NCBI RefSeq assembly: GCF_029285175.1
Contig: NZ_JABEDH010000001.1
Span: 496,001 to 560,000 of the forward strand
Length of the DNA: 64,000 bases
Direction of reading: 5' to 3'
Source: Sulfitobacter sp. M05
GTDB lineage: Bacteria; Pseudomonadota; Alphaproteobacteria; Rhodobacterales; Rhodobacteraceae
Shown: one piece after another, positions 1 through 8,117 of the stretch
Position numbering within the stretch: the first letter of the stretch is position 1
How the letters are laid out: the number at the start of each line of letters is the position of its first letter
Translations under genes and position numbers: made by a program
Notes under the pieces: generated by a model
The model's input: only the letters and a program-made list of their open reading frames with translations
Told to the model about the DNA's origin: nothing
Database searches by the model: none

Positions 1-353
1 ACGGCTATAACAACTACACCCAGCGCGGCTCTTTCCATCACATCGAGGAAACCGTGCGCGCGCTGATCGAAACCTTCCCGATGCTGTCGCGTTTGAAAAT
101 GCTGCGCCAGTGGGGCGGAATTGTGGATGTCACCGGCGACCGCTCGCCGATCCTGTCCAAAGCGCCGGTTGATGGCATCTTTATCAACTGTGGCTGGGGC
201 ACCGGCGGTTTTAAGGCCATTCCCGGGTCCGGTTGGGCCATGGCCGAGCTGATGGCCAAGGGACAGTCGCCGCTGACCGATGCCTTTGGTCTGAACCGTT
301 TTCAGGAAGGGCGCTTTATCGACGAAAGCGTTGCGGCAGGGGTGGCGCATTGA
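1..353 (+). CDS. soxB: Sarcosine oxidase beta subunit, 3' part only
   Basis: The reading frame is open from base 3 and stops with TGA at 351-353; the 5' end lies outside the window. SoxB is the FAD/FMN-binding catalytic subunit of heterotetrameric sarcosine oxidase, which demethylates sarcosine to glycine and passes the one-carbon unit to tetrahydrofolate. The visible C-terminus has the family pattern YNNYTQRGSFHH, then VTGDRSPILSKAPVDG and NCGWGTGGFKAIPGSG, part of the FAD-binding DAO fold. The downstream soxD, soxA and soxG on the same strand confirm the identity. The product is cytoplasmic. Confidence 0.95.
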   Translation, partial: GYNNYTQRGSFHHIEETVRALIETFPMLSRLKMLRQWGGIVDVTGDRSPILSKAPVDGIFINCGWGTGGFKAIPGSGWAMAELMAKGQSPLTDAFGLNRFQEGRFIDESVAAGVAH

Positions 354-373
354 TGGGTGTTCAACCGGGCCGC

Positions 374-574
374 TCACTGGCCGTCATGCGGCCCGTTTCC
401 GAAATGCAGCGCAGTGCGGATTGCCTCGGCCCTGTTATGCGCCTGCCGATCGCTGTGTTGCGGTGGGGCCTTGGGGTCATCTTTGACAATGGCCAGGTGC
501 TTGCAACGCTCGTAAATCGCCAAAGCCACGCCACCAATTGCGATGGCACCGATCAGATACATCAACCATTCCAT
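374..574 (-). CDS. Small single-pass membrane protein, hypothetical, opposite to the sox operon
   Basis: A 66-residue frame on the minus strand fills most of the unusually wide gap between soxB and soxD. From ATG at 574 it begins MEWLMYLIGAIAIGGVALAI, one convincing transmembrane segment at about residues 3-20, followed by a hydrophilic tail rich in charged residues, His and Gln. The frame stays open further upstream to 646, but the extension has no hydrophobic character and overlaps soxD, so I chose the internal ATG. I do not recognise a family. It could be a real small membrane protein convergent with soxB, or a chance frame. Confidence 0.45.
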   Translation of the reverse strand: MEWLMYLIGAIAIGGVALAIYERCKHLAIVKDDPKAPPQHSDRQAHNRAEAIRTALHFGNGPHDGQ

Positions 575-624
575 GCCCCCAAAGTGGGGCAGCCCCCCCG
601 GTTTTTCAAGTGCGGAGCCTTGCC

Positions 625-957
625 ATGCTGAATATCCACTGTCCATGCTGCGGTGTTACCGCGGAAGAAACCGAATTCCATGCCCATGGCGAAGCGCATC
701 TGAAGCGCTTTGGCCCGGGGTCAACCGACGATCAATTCGAATCCTATCTGTTCATGCGCAAGAACCCCAAAGGGGTGCATTTTGAACGCTGGCGTCACCA
801 GAACGGCTGCGGCAAGTGGTTCCACGTGGCCCGCTGCACGATGACCCTCGAAGTTTTCGGCAGCTACTCGGCGCAAACCTATGTGCCACCTCAGGACATC
901 ATCGACAAAATCCAGCACCGCCGTCCGGATTGGTCAGCAGAGGCACCCGCACCATGA
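625..957 (+). CDS. soxD: Sarcosine oxidase delta subunit
   Basis: This 110-residue protein is the small zinc-binding delta subunit of heterotetrameric sarcosine oxidase. Near the N-terminus it has CPCCG, and further on NGCGKWFHVARC, which together supply the Cys/His zinc ligands of the family; the middle contains YLFMRKNPKG and ERWRH, also typical. ATG at 625 was chosen because the conserved region starts at once (MLNIHCPCCG); the longer open frame from 538 adds sequence without family resemblance. It lies between soxB and soxA. A copy of dispersed repeat B begins seven bases after its stop codon. Confidence 0.95.
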   Translation: MLNIHCPCCGVTAEETEFHAHGEAHLKRFGPGSTDDQFESYLFMRKNPKGVHFERWRHQNGCGKWFHVARCTMTLEVFGSYSAQTYVPPQDIIDKIQHRRPDWSAEAPAP

Positions 958-964
958 ACTGCCC

Positions 965-996
965 CCTCTTTTTGGCCTTAAATACTGTCTGCACTC
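965..996 (+). repeat. Dispersed 32-nt repeat B, copy 1
   Basis: The run starts CCTCTTTTTGGCC and ends GCACTC. It occurs again on the minus strand at 40627-40658 with a single difference in 32 bases. Here it sits between soxD and soxA, seven bases after the soxD TGA. Translated upstream in the soxA frame it would read PLFGLKYC, which makes a spurious N-terminal extension of soxA. Confidence 0.8.
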
Positions 997-1021
997 ACCT
1001 CCTGCGCAAAGGGAATCGAAC

Positions 1022-4000
1022 ATGAGTACCCGTCTCGCAACACCCGGTCGTCTCACCGACCAAAGCAAACCGCTGAATTTCAGCTTCAACGGCAAAACCA
1101 TGCGCGGCTACGCGGGGGACACGCTGGCTTCGGCGCTGCTCGCCAATGACCAGATGCTGGTGGGGCGTTCGTTCAAATACCACCGTCCGCGCGGCATCGT
1201 GGCCTCTGGTCCGGAAGAGCCCAACGCGTTGGTGAACCTTGGCGAGGAAGGCCGGTTCGAACCGAACCAGCGGGTCACCACAACCGAGCTGTTCGAGGGC
1301 CTCACGGCGGCAAGCCAGAACCACTGGCCAACGCTGGAGTTCGACGTTGGTGCGATCAATAAACACCTCAGCCGCTTCCTGCCGGCAGGCTTTTATTACA
1401 AGATGTTCATGTATCCGCGCGCTTTCTGGAAGCATGTCTATGAGCCGGTGATCCGCCATTCCGCTGGTCTGGGCAAAGCCCCCAAGGCCCGCGATGAAGA
1501 CACCTATGAACATTTCTATTCCTTCTGCGATGTTCTGGTTGTGGGGGGCGGTGTTGCCGGATTGCAGGCGGCGCTGACCGCTGCGCGTGCCGGTGCCCGG
1601 GTGATCCTGTTTGAACAAAGCGACCATTGGGGCGGGCGCGCGCCGGTTGACGGCGGCATCATCAATGGCGGCCCTGTGGATCAATACGTCGAGGAAACCC
1701 TTGCGGCGTTGAAGTCTATGGACAACGTCGAAATGCGACTGCGCATCATGGGGGCGGGGGTCTATGATCACGGCTATGCCCTTGGCTATGAGCGTCTGAG
1801 CGACCACACCCCCGGGGCCGCAGGTCCGCGTCACCGTCTGTGGCGGGTGCGCGCCGCGCAGATCATCACCGCAACCGGCGCGATTGAACGCCCGCTTAGC
1901 TTTGCAGGCAACGACATTCCTGGTGTCATGCTGGCCTCTGCTGTGCGCGATTATGTGGTGAACTACGGGGTTTCCATCGGGGACCGCACGGTCGTGGTGA
2001 CCAATAACGACAATGCCTATCTCACGGCGATTGCCCTGAAACATGCAGGGCTGGATGTGCCGGTTATTCTGGACGCCCGTGTGTTGCCAGAGGACCGCGG
2101 ACTGGTGGAACAAGCCAAGGCGCTTGGCATCCGGGTGATGATGGGCCACGCCATTTCCTCTGTGAAGGGGGGCAAACGTGTCACCGGTGTCAATATCTGT
2201 GCCCAAGCCGGTGAAGGCGCGGTATTGGAAGAGATCGCCTGCGACGCAGTGGCGATGTCGGGCGGCTGGTCTCCGGTTGTTCACCTGTGGTCTCATTGCG
2301 GTGGTAAGCTGCGTTGGGATACCACCCACGCCTGTTTCTCGCCCGACGTAGACAACCCGCCAAAAGGCGCTGACGGCATGGGTTTTGTCACCCCTGCGGG
2401 TGCGGCTTCTGGTATGTTTGCGCTGGATGACGTGCTGCATGATGCCCATGCGGCCGCTGAAGGTGTGGTTACCTGTCTGGACATGAAACTGCCCAAGGGG
2501 GTAAGCGCCCCGGTCGCCGAACGGCGCGAGGAATCGCCGATGGCGGCGGTCTGGATGATGCCTCAGGGGGCAAGCGCCAAGCTGCGCGAAAAGAGCTGGC
2601 TGGACTATCAGAACGACGTCAAGGTTTCCGATGTGCGTCTGGCAGCACAAGAAGGTTTCGTCAGCGTCGAACACGCCAAACGGTATACCACCCTTGGCAT
2701 GGCGACCGATCAGGGTAAGTTGAGCAACATCAACGGCTTGGCCACATTGGCCGGTGCCATGGACAAGGATATTCCATCCGTCGGCACCACCACATTCCGC
2801 CCGCCTTACCACCCGATTTCGCTGGCTTCGATTGCCGGCGAAGCCAAGGATCACGTGTTCCAGCCGATCCGGCGTACGCCTTTGCAGGACTGGCATGATG
2901 CCAACGGGGCAGAATACGAACCCGTCGGCCATTGGCGCAGGCCCTATGCGTTCAAGCGTGGCTCGGAGACCACACATGACGCGGTAATGCGAGAAGTCAC
3001 AAACACCCGCGAGAAACTGGGGCTGTTGGATGCCTCGACCTTGGGCAAGCTGATTGTCAAAGGCCCGGACGCGGGGAAGTTCCTCGATATGATGTACACC
3101 AACATGATGTCGACGCTGAAGCCGGGAAAGTGCCGCTATGGTTTGATGTGTAATGAAAACGGTTTCCTGATCGACGACGGTGTTGTTGCCCGGATCGATG
3201 AGGACACATGGCTGTGCCACACCACCACCGGCGGTGCCGAAACCATTCACGCCCATATGGAAGAATGGTTGCAGACCGAATGGTGGGACTGGCAGGTCTA
3301 TGTCGCCAATGTCACCGAGCAATACGCACAGGTTGCCGTTGTTGGTCCGAATGCACGCAAGGCGCTGGAAAAACTGGGCGGCATGGATGTCTCGAAAGAG
3401 GCGCTTGGCTTTATGGAATGGGTCGATGGCACCCTTGGCGGGTTTAACGTGCGGATTTACCGGATCTCGTTCTCCGGTGAACTCAGCTATGAAATTGCGG
3501 TTGATGCCAGCCACGGGCGGGCCTTCTGGGATGCGCTGATGGCTGTCGGTGCGGACTTGGGCGCAATGCCTTACGGCACTGAATGTCTGCACATTCTGCG
3601 GGCCGAGAAGGGTTTTATCATGATCGGGGACGAAACCGACGGCACCGTGATCCCGCAGGATCTGGGGTTGGGCTGGGCGATCTCGAAAAAGAAAGAGGAT
3701 TATCTGGGCAAGCGTGCGCAAGAGCGTTCGCATATGACCGATCCGAACCGCTGGAAACTGGTGGGGCTGGAAACCGTGGATGGTTCAACCTTGCCGGACG
3801 GGGCCTATGCGGTGGCCGAAGGCACCAATGAAAATGGCCAGCGCAATACGCAAGGGCGGGTAACCTCGACCTATCATTCGCCGACGCTGGGCAAAGGCAT
3901 TGCGATGGGGCTGATCCACAACGGACCCGACCGTATGGGAGAGGTCGTGACCTTCCCGGGGACTGACGGAAAGGATTATAAGGCCAAGATCGTGAATCCG

Positions 4001-4039
4001 GTCTTTTATGATGCGGACGGGGAGAAGCAGAATGTCTGA
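1022..4039 (+). CDS. soxA: Sarcosine oxidase alpha subunit
   Basis: This is the 1005-residue alpha subunit, which binds NAD+ and carries the tetrahydrofolate-dependent domain that receives the methylene group. In order: an N-terminal 2Fe-2S-ferredoxin-like domain (to about residue 110, with RSFKYHRPRGI), a dinucleotide-binding pyridine nucleotide reductase domain with VVGGGVAGLQAAL at about 173, a second nucleotide-binding half, and a GcvT-like C-terminal half from about 655. ATG at 1022 follows an AAAGGGA ribosome site. The frame stays open back to 881, but that part overlaps soxD and translates repeat B. The stop overlaps the soxG start by eight bases, implying translational coupling. Confidence 0.97.
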   Translation: MSTRLATPGRLTDQSKPLNFSFNGKTMRGYAGDTLASALLANDQMLVGRSFKYHRPRGIVASGPEEPNALVNLGEEGRFEPNQRVTTTELFEGLTAASQNHWPTLEFDVGAINKHLSRFLPAGFYYKMFMYPRAFWKHVYEPVIRHSAGLGKAPKARDEDTYEHFYSFCDVLVVGGGVAGLQAALTAARAGARVILFEQSDHWGGRAPVDGGIINGGPVDQYVEETLAALKSMDNVEMRLRIMGAGVYDHGYALGYERLSDHTPGAAGPRHRLWRVRAAQIITATGAIERPLSFAGNDIPGVMLASAVRDYVVNYGVSIGDRTVVVTNNDNAYLTAIALKHAGLDVPVILDARVLPEDRGLVEQAKALGIRVMMGHAISSVKGGKRVTGVNICAQAGEGAVLEEIACDAVAMSGGWSPVVHLWSHCGGKLRWDTTHACFSPDVDNPPKGADGMGFVTPAGAASGMFALDDVLHDAHAAAEGVVTCLDMKLPKGVSAPVAERREESPMAAVWMMPQGASAKLREKSWLDYQNDVKVSDVRLAAQEGFVSVEHAKRYTTLGMATDQGKLSNINGLATLAGAMDKDIPSVGTTTFRPPYHPISLASIAGEAKDHVFQPIRRTPLQDWHDANGAEYEPVGHWRRPYAFKRGSETTHDAVMREVTNTREKLGLLDASTLGKLIVKGPDAGKFLDMMYTNMMSTLKPGKCRYGLMCNENGFLIDDGVVARIDEDTWLCHTTTGGAETIHAHMEEWLQTEWWDWQVYVANVTEQYAQVAVVGPNARKALEKLGGMDVSKEALGFMEWVDGTLGGFNVRIYRISFSGELSYEIAVDASHGRAFWDALMAVGADLGAMPYGTECLHILRAEKGFIMIGDETDGTVIPQDLGLGWAISKKKEDYLGKRAQERSHMTDPNRWKLVGLETVDGSTLPDGAYAVAEGTNENGQRNTQGRVTSTYHSPTLGKGIAMGLIHNGPDRMGEVVTFPGTDGKDYKAKIVNPVFYDADGEKQNV

Positions 4040-4601
4040 GCCAATGACCGCCCTTAAAGGGGCCAGCGATACATCCGGCATTGCCACGGTTACCGAATTG
4101 GGGCCGCGCGGCATGATCACCCTGCGGGGCGACCTGACGGCAAAACCTGTGGTCAAAGCAGCTGTGGCGGCGGGTGGGGTGACCCTGCCAGAACGGGGGC
4201 ATTGCGCCACCGAAGGCAAAGGCGGCATCGCATGGATGTCACCGGACGAACTGTTGATCCTGTGCGACTACGCCACAGTTTCCGACCGGATCGCCGATCT
4301 GCACAGCAAACTGGCCAAACATCATGCATTGGCGGTCAACGTCTCTGACGCGCGTGCGGTGTTTCAGGTCACCGGCCCATATGCCCGCGAGGTGATCGCC
4401 AAGCTGGCACCGGTCGATATGCACCCGGACCAGTTCAACGGCACCATGTTCCGCCGCACGCGGATCGCGCAGGTACCTGCGGCGTTCTGGATGCCCGACG
4501 GTGACACGGTCCAGATCATCTGTTTCCGCTCCGTTGCGCAATACGTCTTTGACGTGTTGAACATGGCGGCACAGGACGGCTCGGAAGTGGGCGTATTTTA
4601 A
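4032..4601 (+). CDS. soxG: Sarcosine oxidase gamma subunit
   Basis: This 189-residue protein is the gamma subunit of heterotetrameric sarcosine oxidase, a GcvT/YgfZ-like fold that packs against the alpha subunit. Family segments visible include LGPRGMITLRGD near the N-terminus, the block AWMSPDELLILC in the middle, and NVSDARAVFQVTGPYAREV in the second half. The start ATG at 4032 lies inside the end of soxA, so the last three sox genes form a tightly packed operon. The usual order soxBDAG is preserved. Confidence 0.95.
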   Translation: MSEPMTALKGASDTSGIATVTELGPRGMITLRGDLTAKPVVKAAVAAGGVTLPERGHCATEGKGGIAWMSPDELLILCDYATVSDRIADLHSKLAKHHALAVNVSDARAVFQVTGPYAREVIAKLAPVDMHPDQFNGTMFRRTRIAQVPAAFWMPDGDTVQIICFRSVAQYVFDVLNMAAQDGSEVGVF

Positions 4602-4712
4602 TCAATTCGCGGGTGGGGGAACTGGTCCTGCACCCGCGTTGCCGCCTAATGTAGCTTGCCGGATACCCGCAGCCTGCTAGGCTTGCCCACATTACGATGT
4701 GGAGCCATTTCA

Positions 4713-5114
4713 ATGACACGTTTTTGTTTATGCGGCATGGCGCTGGCCGTCTTGCCGATTCAGGCGCTTAGCGGGACTTACGCCTGTACAGCCGAGGACC
4801 GCGGTTCCGGCGGATGGGTTGCCGAACAGATTTTCGTCCAGATTGATCGGCAGGCCGGCAGCGCCTCTGCTTACGATACGTTTATCAATCAACGTCACAA
4901 TGGGCCTATCGCCGTAACGCTTGAGCAAAACAGCGCGACAGTGTTCACATTGGGCTGGAAGCTGCGCAATGTGGAAACCAAAGAGGGCGGTTCCAATGTG
5001 CTGAGCCAAAGCCTGCTCTTGGACACCGAGACGGGACGTTTCGCAGTTAAGGGACGGCTTCACGGATATAATAATGTGATCAGCGGCAACGGCTCCTGCC
5101 AGCTGATGGATTGA
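4713..5114 (+). CDS. Small secreted protein, hypothetical (tandem paralogue 1)
   Basis: A 133-residue protein with an N-terminal hydrophobic signal (MTRFCLCGMALAVLPIQALS) and a mature part beginning with a TYAC motif. Start ATG at 4713 gives a clean signal peptide; the frame open from 4656 adds only hydrophilic residues in front. It resembles the next protein: both have an early Tyr-x-Cys, then GWV, a central WKLRNV (WTLRNV in the partner) and a Cys a few residues from the C-terminus (GNGSC here). I infer a disulfide-bonded periplasmic domain. No known family is recognised and the function is unknown. Confidence 0.75.
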   Translation: MTRFCLCGMALAVLPIQALSGTYACTAEDRGSGGWVAEQIFVQIDRQAGSASAYDTFINQRHNGPIAVTLEQNSATVFTLGWKLRNVETKEGGSNVLSQSLLLDTETGRFAVKGRLHGYNNVISGNGSCQLMD

Positions 5115-5131
5115 CGGGGCGCATAGTTCTT

Positions 5132-5542
5132 ATGAGAAATTTTCTGACTGCCCTGATGCTGGGCCTGCCGTCATTGGCATTGTCCGCTCCGGGGTATCTA
5201 TATGAATGCGACATGCATGACATTGAACGGGCGCGCGGCTGGGTCTCTCCCAAAATCGCCATCATCCTGCCAGCAACTGGCGGGGTCACCATTGTCGATG
5301 CCCTGACCATGACTTTTGCCTCTGAACCGGTTCAGGGAACGGTCCTGCGTGACAATGACCGGCGGCTGATCGTGAAATGGACCTTGCGCAATGTGCGGGC
5401 GGATTCGGGGCGCAGCTTTGCAAATTTTGATTATCGCGTTTCAATTGCCAAATCTTCGGGGCAAATGGAATTGACAGCAGGGCCGCGCACCTTTGATGCC
5501 GGTCTGCGCGGTGTGGGCACCTGTATCAAGCGCTCACAATAA
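5132..5542 (+). CDS. Small secreted protein, hypothetical (tandem paralogue 2)
   Basis: A 136-residue protein with a signal peptide (MRNFLTALMLGLPSLALSA) and a mature region starting GYLYECDMHD. It shares with the preceding protein the spaced pattern Tyr-x-Cys, RGWV, W-x-LRNV and a Gly-x-Gly-x-Cys or GVGTC motif near the end, so the two look like an old tandem duplication. ATG at 5132 was preferred to an in-frame TTG at 5111 that overlaps the previous stop, because it starts exactly at the signal peptide. The short gap of 17 bases suggests co-transcription. Function is unknown. Confidence 0.75.
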   Translation: MRNFLTALMLGLPSLALSAPGYLYECDMHDIERARGWVSPKIAIILPATGGVTIVDALTMTFASEPVQGTVLRDNDRRLIVKWTLRNVRADSGRSFANFDYRVSIAKSSGQMELTAGPRTFDAGLRGVGTCIKRSQ

Positions 5543-5698
5543 GATGAAACCGCGCTGCAATGTGTTGCGAAAAACTTGCATCACCTGACACTCGCTGAAA
5601 TCAAAGATATCAACGCCTTGGGTAAAGCTCATTGTATCACGCTTCCGTCGAACTGCGTTAATTGGCAGGTTTCCCGCGGGCTGACCTTGACGAACCCC

Positions 5699-5725
5699 CC
5701 TTGCGCCCTTCATTTGAGGGCAAGG
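5699..5725 (+). promoter_or_regulatory. Leader stem-loop before sodB
   Basis: CCTTG and CCCT pair with AGGG and CAAGG around a seven-base loop, separated by a two-base bulge. The structure ends about ten bases before the AAGGAGG ribosome site of sodB. It could be a 5' mRNA stabiliser or chance; no T-run follows, so a terminator is unlikely. Confidence 0.3.
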
Positions 5726-5750
5726 ATTTAAACTTCAAGGAGGCCCAGAA

Positions 5751-6350
5751 ATGGCTTTTGAACTTCCCGATCTTCCCTATGCCCACGACGCCCTTGCTGC
5801 CAAAGGCATGAGCGCCGAGACGCTGGAGTTTCACCACGACAAGCATCACAACGCCTATGTCACCAATGGTAACAAGGCGATTGAAGGCACTGAATGGGCT
5901 GGAAAATCTCTCGAAGAGATCATTAAGGGCACCTATGATGCCTCTGCCGTGGCGCAGAACGGCATTTTCAACAACATCAGCCAGCTGTGGAACCATAATC
6001 AGTTCTGGGAGATGATGGGCCCGGGCGATAATGCCATGCCGGGTGAACTGGAAAAGGCTATCGTCGAAAGCTTTGGTTCCGTCGACAAGATGAAAGACGA
6101 ATTCAAAGCAGCCGGTGCCGGACAGTTCGGCTCAGGTTGGGCTTGGCTGGTCAAAGATACCGATGGCGGTTTGAAAGTCACCAAGACCGAAAACGGCGTG
6201 AACCCACTGTGCTTTGGCCAGACCACGCTTTTGGGTTGTGACGTCTGGGAGCATTCCTATTACATTGATTTCCGCAATGCGCGTCCGGACTACCTGTCGA
6301 ACTTCCTCGACAACCTTGTGAACTGGGAAAACGTCGCATCACGTCTGTGA
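5751..6350 (+). CDS. sodB: Superoxide dismutase (Fe/Mn family)
   Basis: A complete 199-residue iron/manganese superoxide dismutase that converts superoxide to hydrogen peroxide and oxygen in the cytoplasm. The metal-site motifs are visible: the first His in EFHHDKHHNAYV, the second in WNHNQFW, and Asp/His in the signature DVWEHSYYIDF. The N-terminal helix and C-terminal FLDNLVNWENVASRL fit the iron-type (SodB) group of alphaproteobacteria, although metal choice cannot be read with certainty. ATG at 5751 follows a strong AAGGAGG ribosome site. A terminator hairpin lies about 110 bases downstream, so it is probably monocistronic. Confidence 0.95.
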   Translation: MAFELPDLPYAHDALAAKGMSAETLEFHHDKHHNAYVTNGNKAIEGTEWAGKSLEEIIKGTYDASAVAQNGIFNNISQLWNHNQFWEMMGPGDNAMPGELEKAIVESFGSVDKMKDEFKAAGAGQFGSGWAWLVKDTDGGLKVTKTENGVNPLCFGQTTLLGCDVWEHSYYIDFRNARPDYLSNFLDNLVNWENVASRL

Positions 6351-6461
6351 CTATAAAACAGGCCGGTTGATCGGCCCCGTCTTTAATGGCGGCGCGCTGA
6401 GATGGTTAAAACCACAAAGGGATGGGCCAAGCCCGTCATCGTGGCATCACTGTCCCAACCC

Positions 6462-6500
6462 AAAGAACCCCGCAGCATTTCCGCTGTGGGGTTTTTCTTT
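6462..6500 (+). terminator. Rho-independent terminator after sodB
   Basis: AAAGAACCCCGCAG pairs with CTGTGGGGTTTTTCTTT with one G-T pair around a short loop, and the right arm is itself a T-rich run. It lies between sodB and the next gene on the same strand. Confidence 0.8.
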
Positions 6501-6561
6501 GGAACCACCTCGCCTTGTCCCGGTTTTTCTATCGAAGCAACCGACGAACAAGGAGGCCGAC

Positions 6562-6771
6562 ATGACCAAGACACATGGTATCGAAAAAGCCGACAAGGAC
6601 AGCGAAGCGCTGGCATCCGGGCCGGCTGGTGCATCCCAGCAAGGGCGGGCAGGGGGTAACCTGCAACGCGACATCGCCACTCAGGACGCGTTAAAACGCG
6701 CCGGCGAACAATTCGCAGGCATTACCCGCGTCACCGGTGAAAGCAAACGCAACCACGGAGAAAGCGCATGA
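6562..6771 (+). CDS. Small hydrophilic protein preceding a host-attachment protein, hypothetical
   Basis: A 69-residue, highly charged and Gly/Ala-rich protein with no signal peptide or membrane segment; it looks intrinsically disordered. ATG at 6562 follows a strong AAGGAGG. The longer open frame from 6367 runs through the sodB terminator and is not credible. Its TGA overlaps the ATG of the next gene by four bases (ATGA), so the two are translationally coupled. No family is recognised beyond its position before a host-attachment protein; the product may be stress-related, but that is speculation. Confidence 0.7.
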   Translation: MTKTHGIEKADKDSEALASGPAGASQQGRAGGNLQRDIATQDALKRAGEQFAGITRVTGESKRNHGESA

Positions 6772-7223
6772 CCAAGTTGAAGAATGGCACATGGGTCTTG
6801 ATCGCTGACGGCGAGAAAGCCCTGTTTCTGGAAAATCGGACCGACGGAGAAGATCCGTTTTTGGAAGTGTTCCGCGAAGAACAGCAGGAAAACCCGCCCA
6901 ACCGCGCGCAGGCGGCCAATCGGCCCGGACGTTTTAACGATGGTCCATCTGTACACCGCTCCGCAGTTGATGACACCGACTGGCACCAATTGGCGAAAGA
7001 CCGGTTCGCTGCCGAGCTGGCGGATATCCTGTATAAAAAGGTCCACGCCGGCGCTTTCGATGACATCGTGCTGGTCGCCCCGCCCGGCACCTTGGGAGAG
7101 TTACGCACGCAGTTGCACCAAGAGGTTAAAGGCAAGGTGATCGGCGAGATCGACAAAACGCTGACCAACCACGCGCTTGAAGACATCGAAAAGATCGTGG
7201 TGAAGGAGCTTCAGGCGGCATAA
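6768..7223 (+). CDS. Host attachment protein family (Protein required for attachment to host cells)
   Basis: A 151-residue protein matching the family annotated as required for attachment to host cells. It has the typical start (KNGTWVLIADGEKALFLEN), a central charged linker (NRPGRFNDG), and the C-terminal block FDDIVLVAPPGTLGELR followed by a helix ending in DKTLTNHALEDIEKIV. The fold resembles the eRF1/baeRF-type Rossmann-like domains, so a role with ribosomes or nucleotides is as plausible as attachment. It has no signal peptide and is probably cytoplasmic. It is coupled to the preceding small gene by an ATGA overlap. Confidence 0.85.
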   Translation: MTKLKNGTWVLIADGEKALFLENRTDGEDPFLEVFREEQQENPPNRAQAANRPGRFNDGPSVHRSAVDDTDWHQLAKDRFAAELADILYKKVHAGAFDDIVLVAPPGTLGELRTQLHQEVKGKVIGEIDKTLTNHALEDIEKIVVKELQAA

Positions 7224-7234
7224 GTCTGGCAATT

Positions 7235-7256
7235 TATGTGGCGAATTTGCCACATA
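7235..7256. repeat. Perfect 8-bp inverted repeat after the host-attachment gene
   Basis: TATGTGGC and GCCACATA flank a six-base loop GAATTT, twelve bases after the stop codon. No T-run follows in either direction, so this may be a weak terminator or a protein-binding palindrome. Confidence 0.4.
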
Positions 7257-7447
7257 GGTCCATCCCAAGATAATAGCCTTTCGCCCCCTCTGTCAGGGCG
7301 GGAGGCGGTTTAGAAATATTCCCGGCATTTCACTCTTGGCGCGCCGACCCTTTGCCGAGGTTGGTGTTGGGAGGCTGTGTTGTCGCCCCTGAATGCCCGT
7401 TTTTTCGAACACTCGCATGGGCCATCCTGTCGCGATGATGCGTTCGG

Positions 7448-8014
7448 TTATGAGGTCGGCTGCGAGGTAAAGGCCTTTTGCAGTCCCGACAGGCAATCCT
7501 GCGCTGAGTCGACCACAGTGATAAAGTCCAAAAGTGATGCATCGGCAAATCCGTTGTCGACGACATGCGTGATTGTATCCATCAACTTTGACCAATAACC
7601 ATTTGTATTAATAACGTAAATCGGCTTGGCATGTAGGCCAAGCTGGCGCCAGGTCAGCACCTCAAACAGTTCGTCCAGTGATCCCGCGCCACCCGGCAAA
7701 ACCACCACAGCGTCGCAGTTCATGAACATAACCTTTTTCCGTTCATGCATGGTTTCCGTCACCACATAGCGGGTCAAATCGGTCTTGCCGACCTCCCAGT
7801 CGACAAGGTGTTGGGGGATCACGCCAAAGGTATCTCCACCTGCCGCTTGAACGCTGCGCGCCACCGTGCCCATCAGCCCGACATCCCCTGCGCCATAAAC
7901 CAGCCGTAACTCGGCGGCTGCGATACCCTTGCCCAGTTCCTCGGCATCACGGGCATAAGCGGGGTCGTTACCGGCGCGGGAACCGCAGAAAACGCAGACA
8001 GATTTTTGAGACAT
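7448..8014 (-). CDS. LOG-family protein (TIGR00730 Rossmann fold, cytokinin-riboside phosphoribohydrolase type)
   Basis: A 188-residue protein of the LOG / lysine-decarboxylase-like family, whose members hydrolyse nucleoside 5'-monophosphates to free base and ribose 5-phosphate. The diagnostic PGGAGSLDELFEVLTW is present, as are the N-terminal CVFCGSRAGNDP strand-loop and RLVYGAGDVGLMG. ATG at 8014 was chosen because the conserved VCVFCGS strand starts five residues later; the open frame back to 8125 adds a hydrophilic stretch. It is divergent from the LysM gene with about 100 bases between. The physiological substrate cannot be read from sequence. Confidence 0.88.
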   Translation of the reverse strand: MSQKSVCVFCGSRAGNDPAYARDAEELGKGIAAAELRLVYGAGDVGLMGTVARSVQAAGGDTFGVIPQHLVDWEVGKTDLTRYVVTETMHERKKVMFMNCDAVVVLPGGAGSLDELFEVLTWRQLGLHAKPIYVINTNGYWSKLMDTITHVVDNGFADASLLDFITVVDSAQDCLSGLQKAFTSQPTS

Positions 8015-8117
8015 GACGCGGGCCTTCCGGTTAATAAATTGTGCAGCAGCGCGGGACGTGTTTTGATCTCTGTTAGCCTGCTTGTGGGCGGGGCTCAACC
8101 TTTCGGGATGGTGTGAC

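Noticed and set aside
881..1021. N-terminal extension of soxA
   Set aside because: It overlaps the end of soxD and translates dispersed repeat B; the proper start with a ribosome site is ATG at 1022.
995..3733. A 912-residue open frame on the minus strand across soxA
   Set aside because: It is the antisense shadow of soxA; composition is His/Arg-rich and there are no domains.
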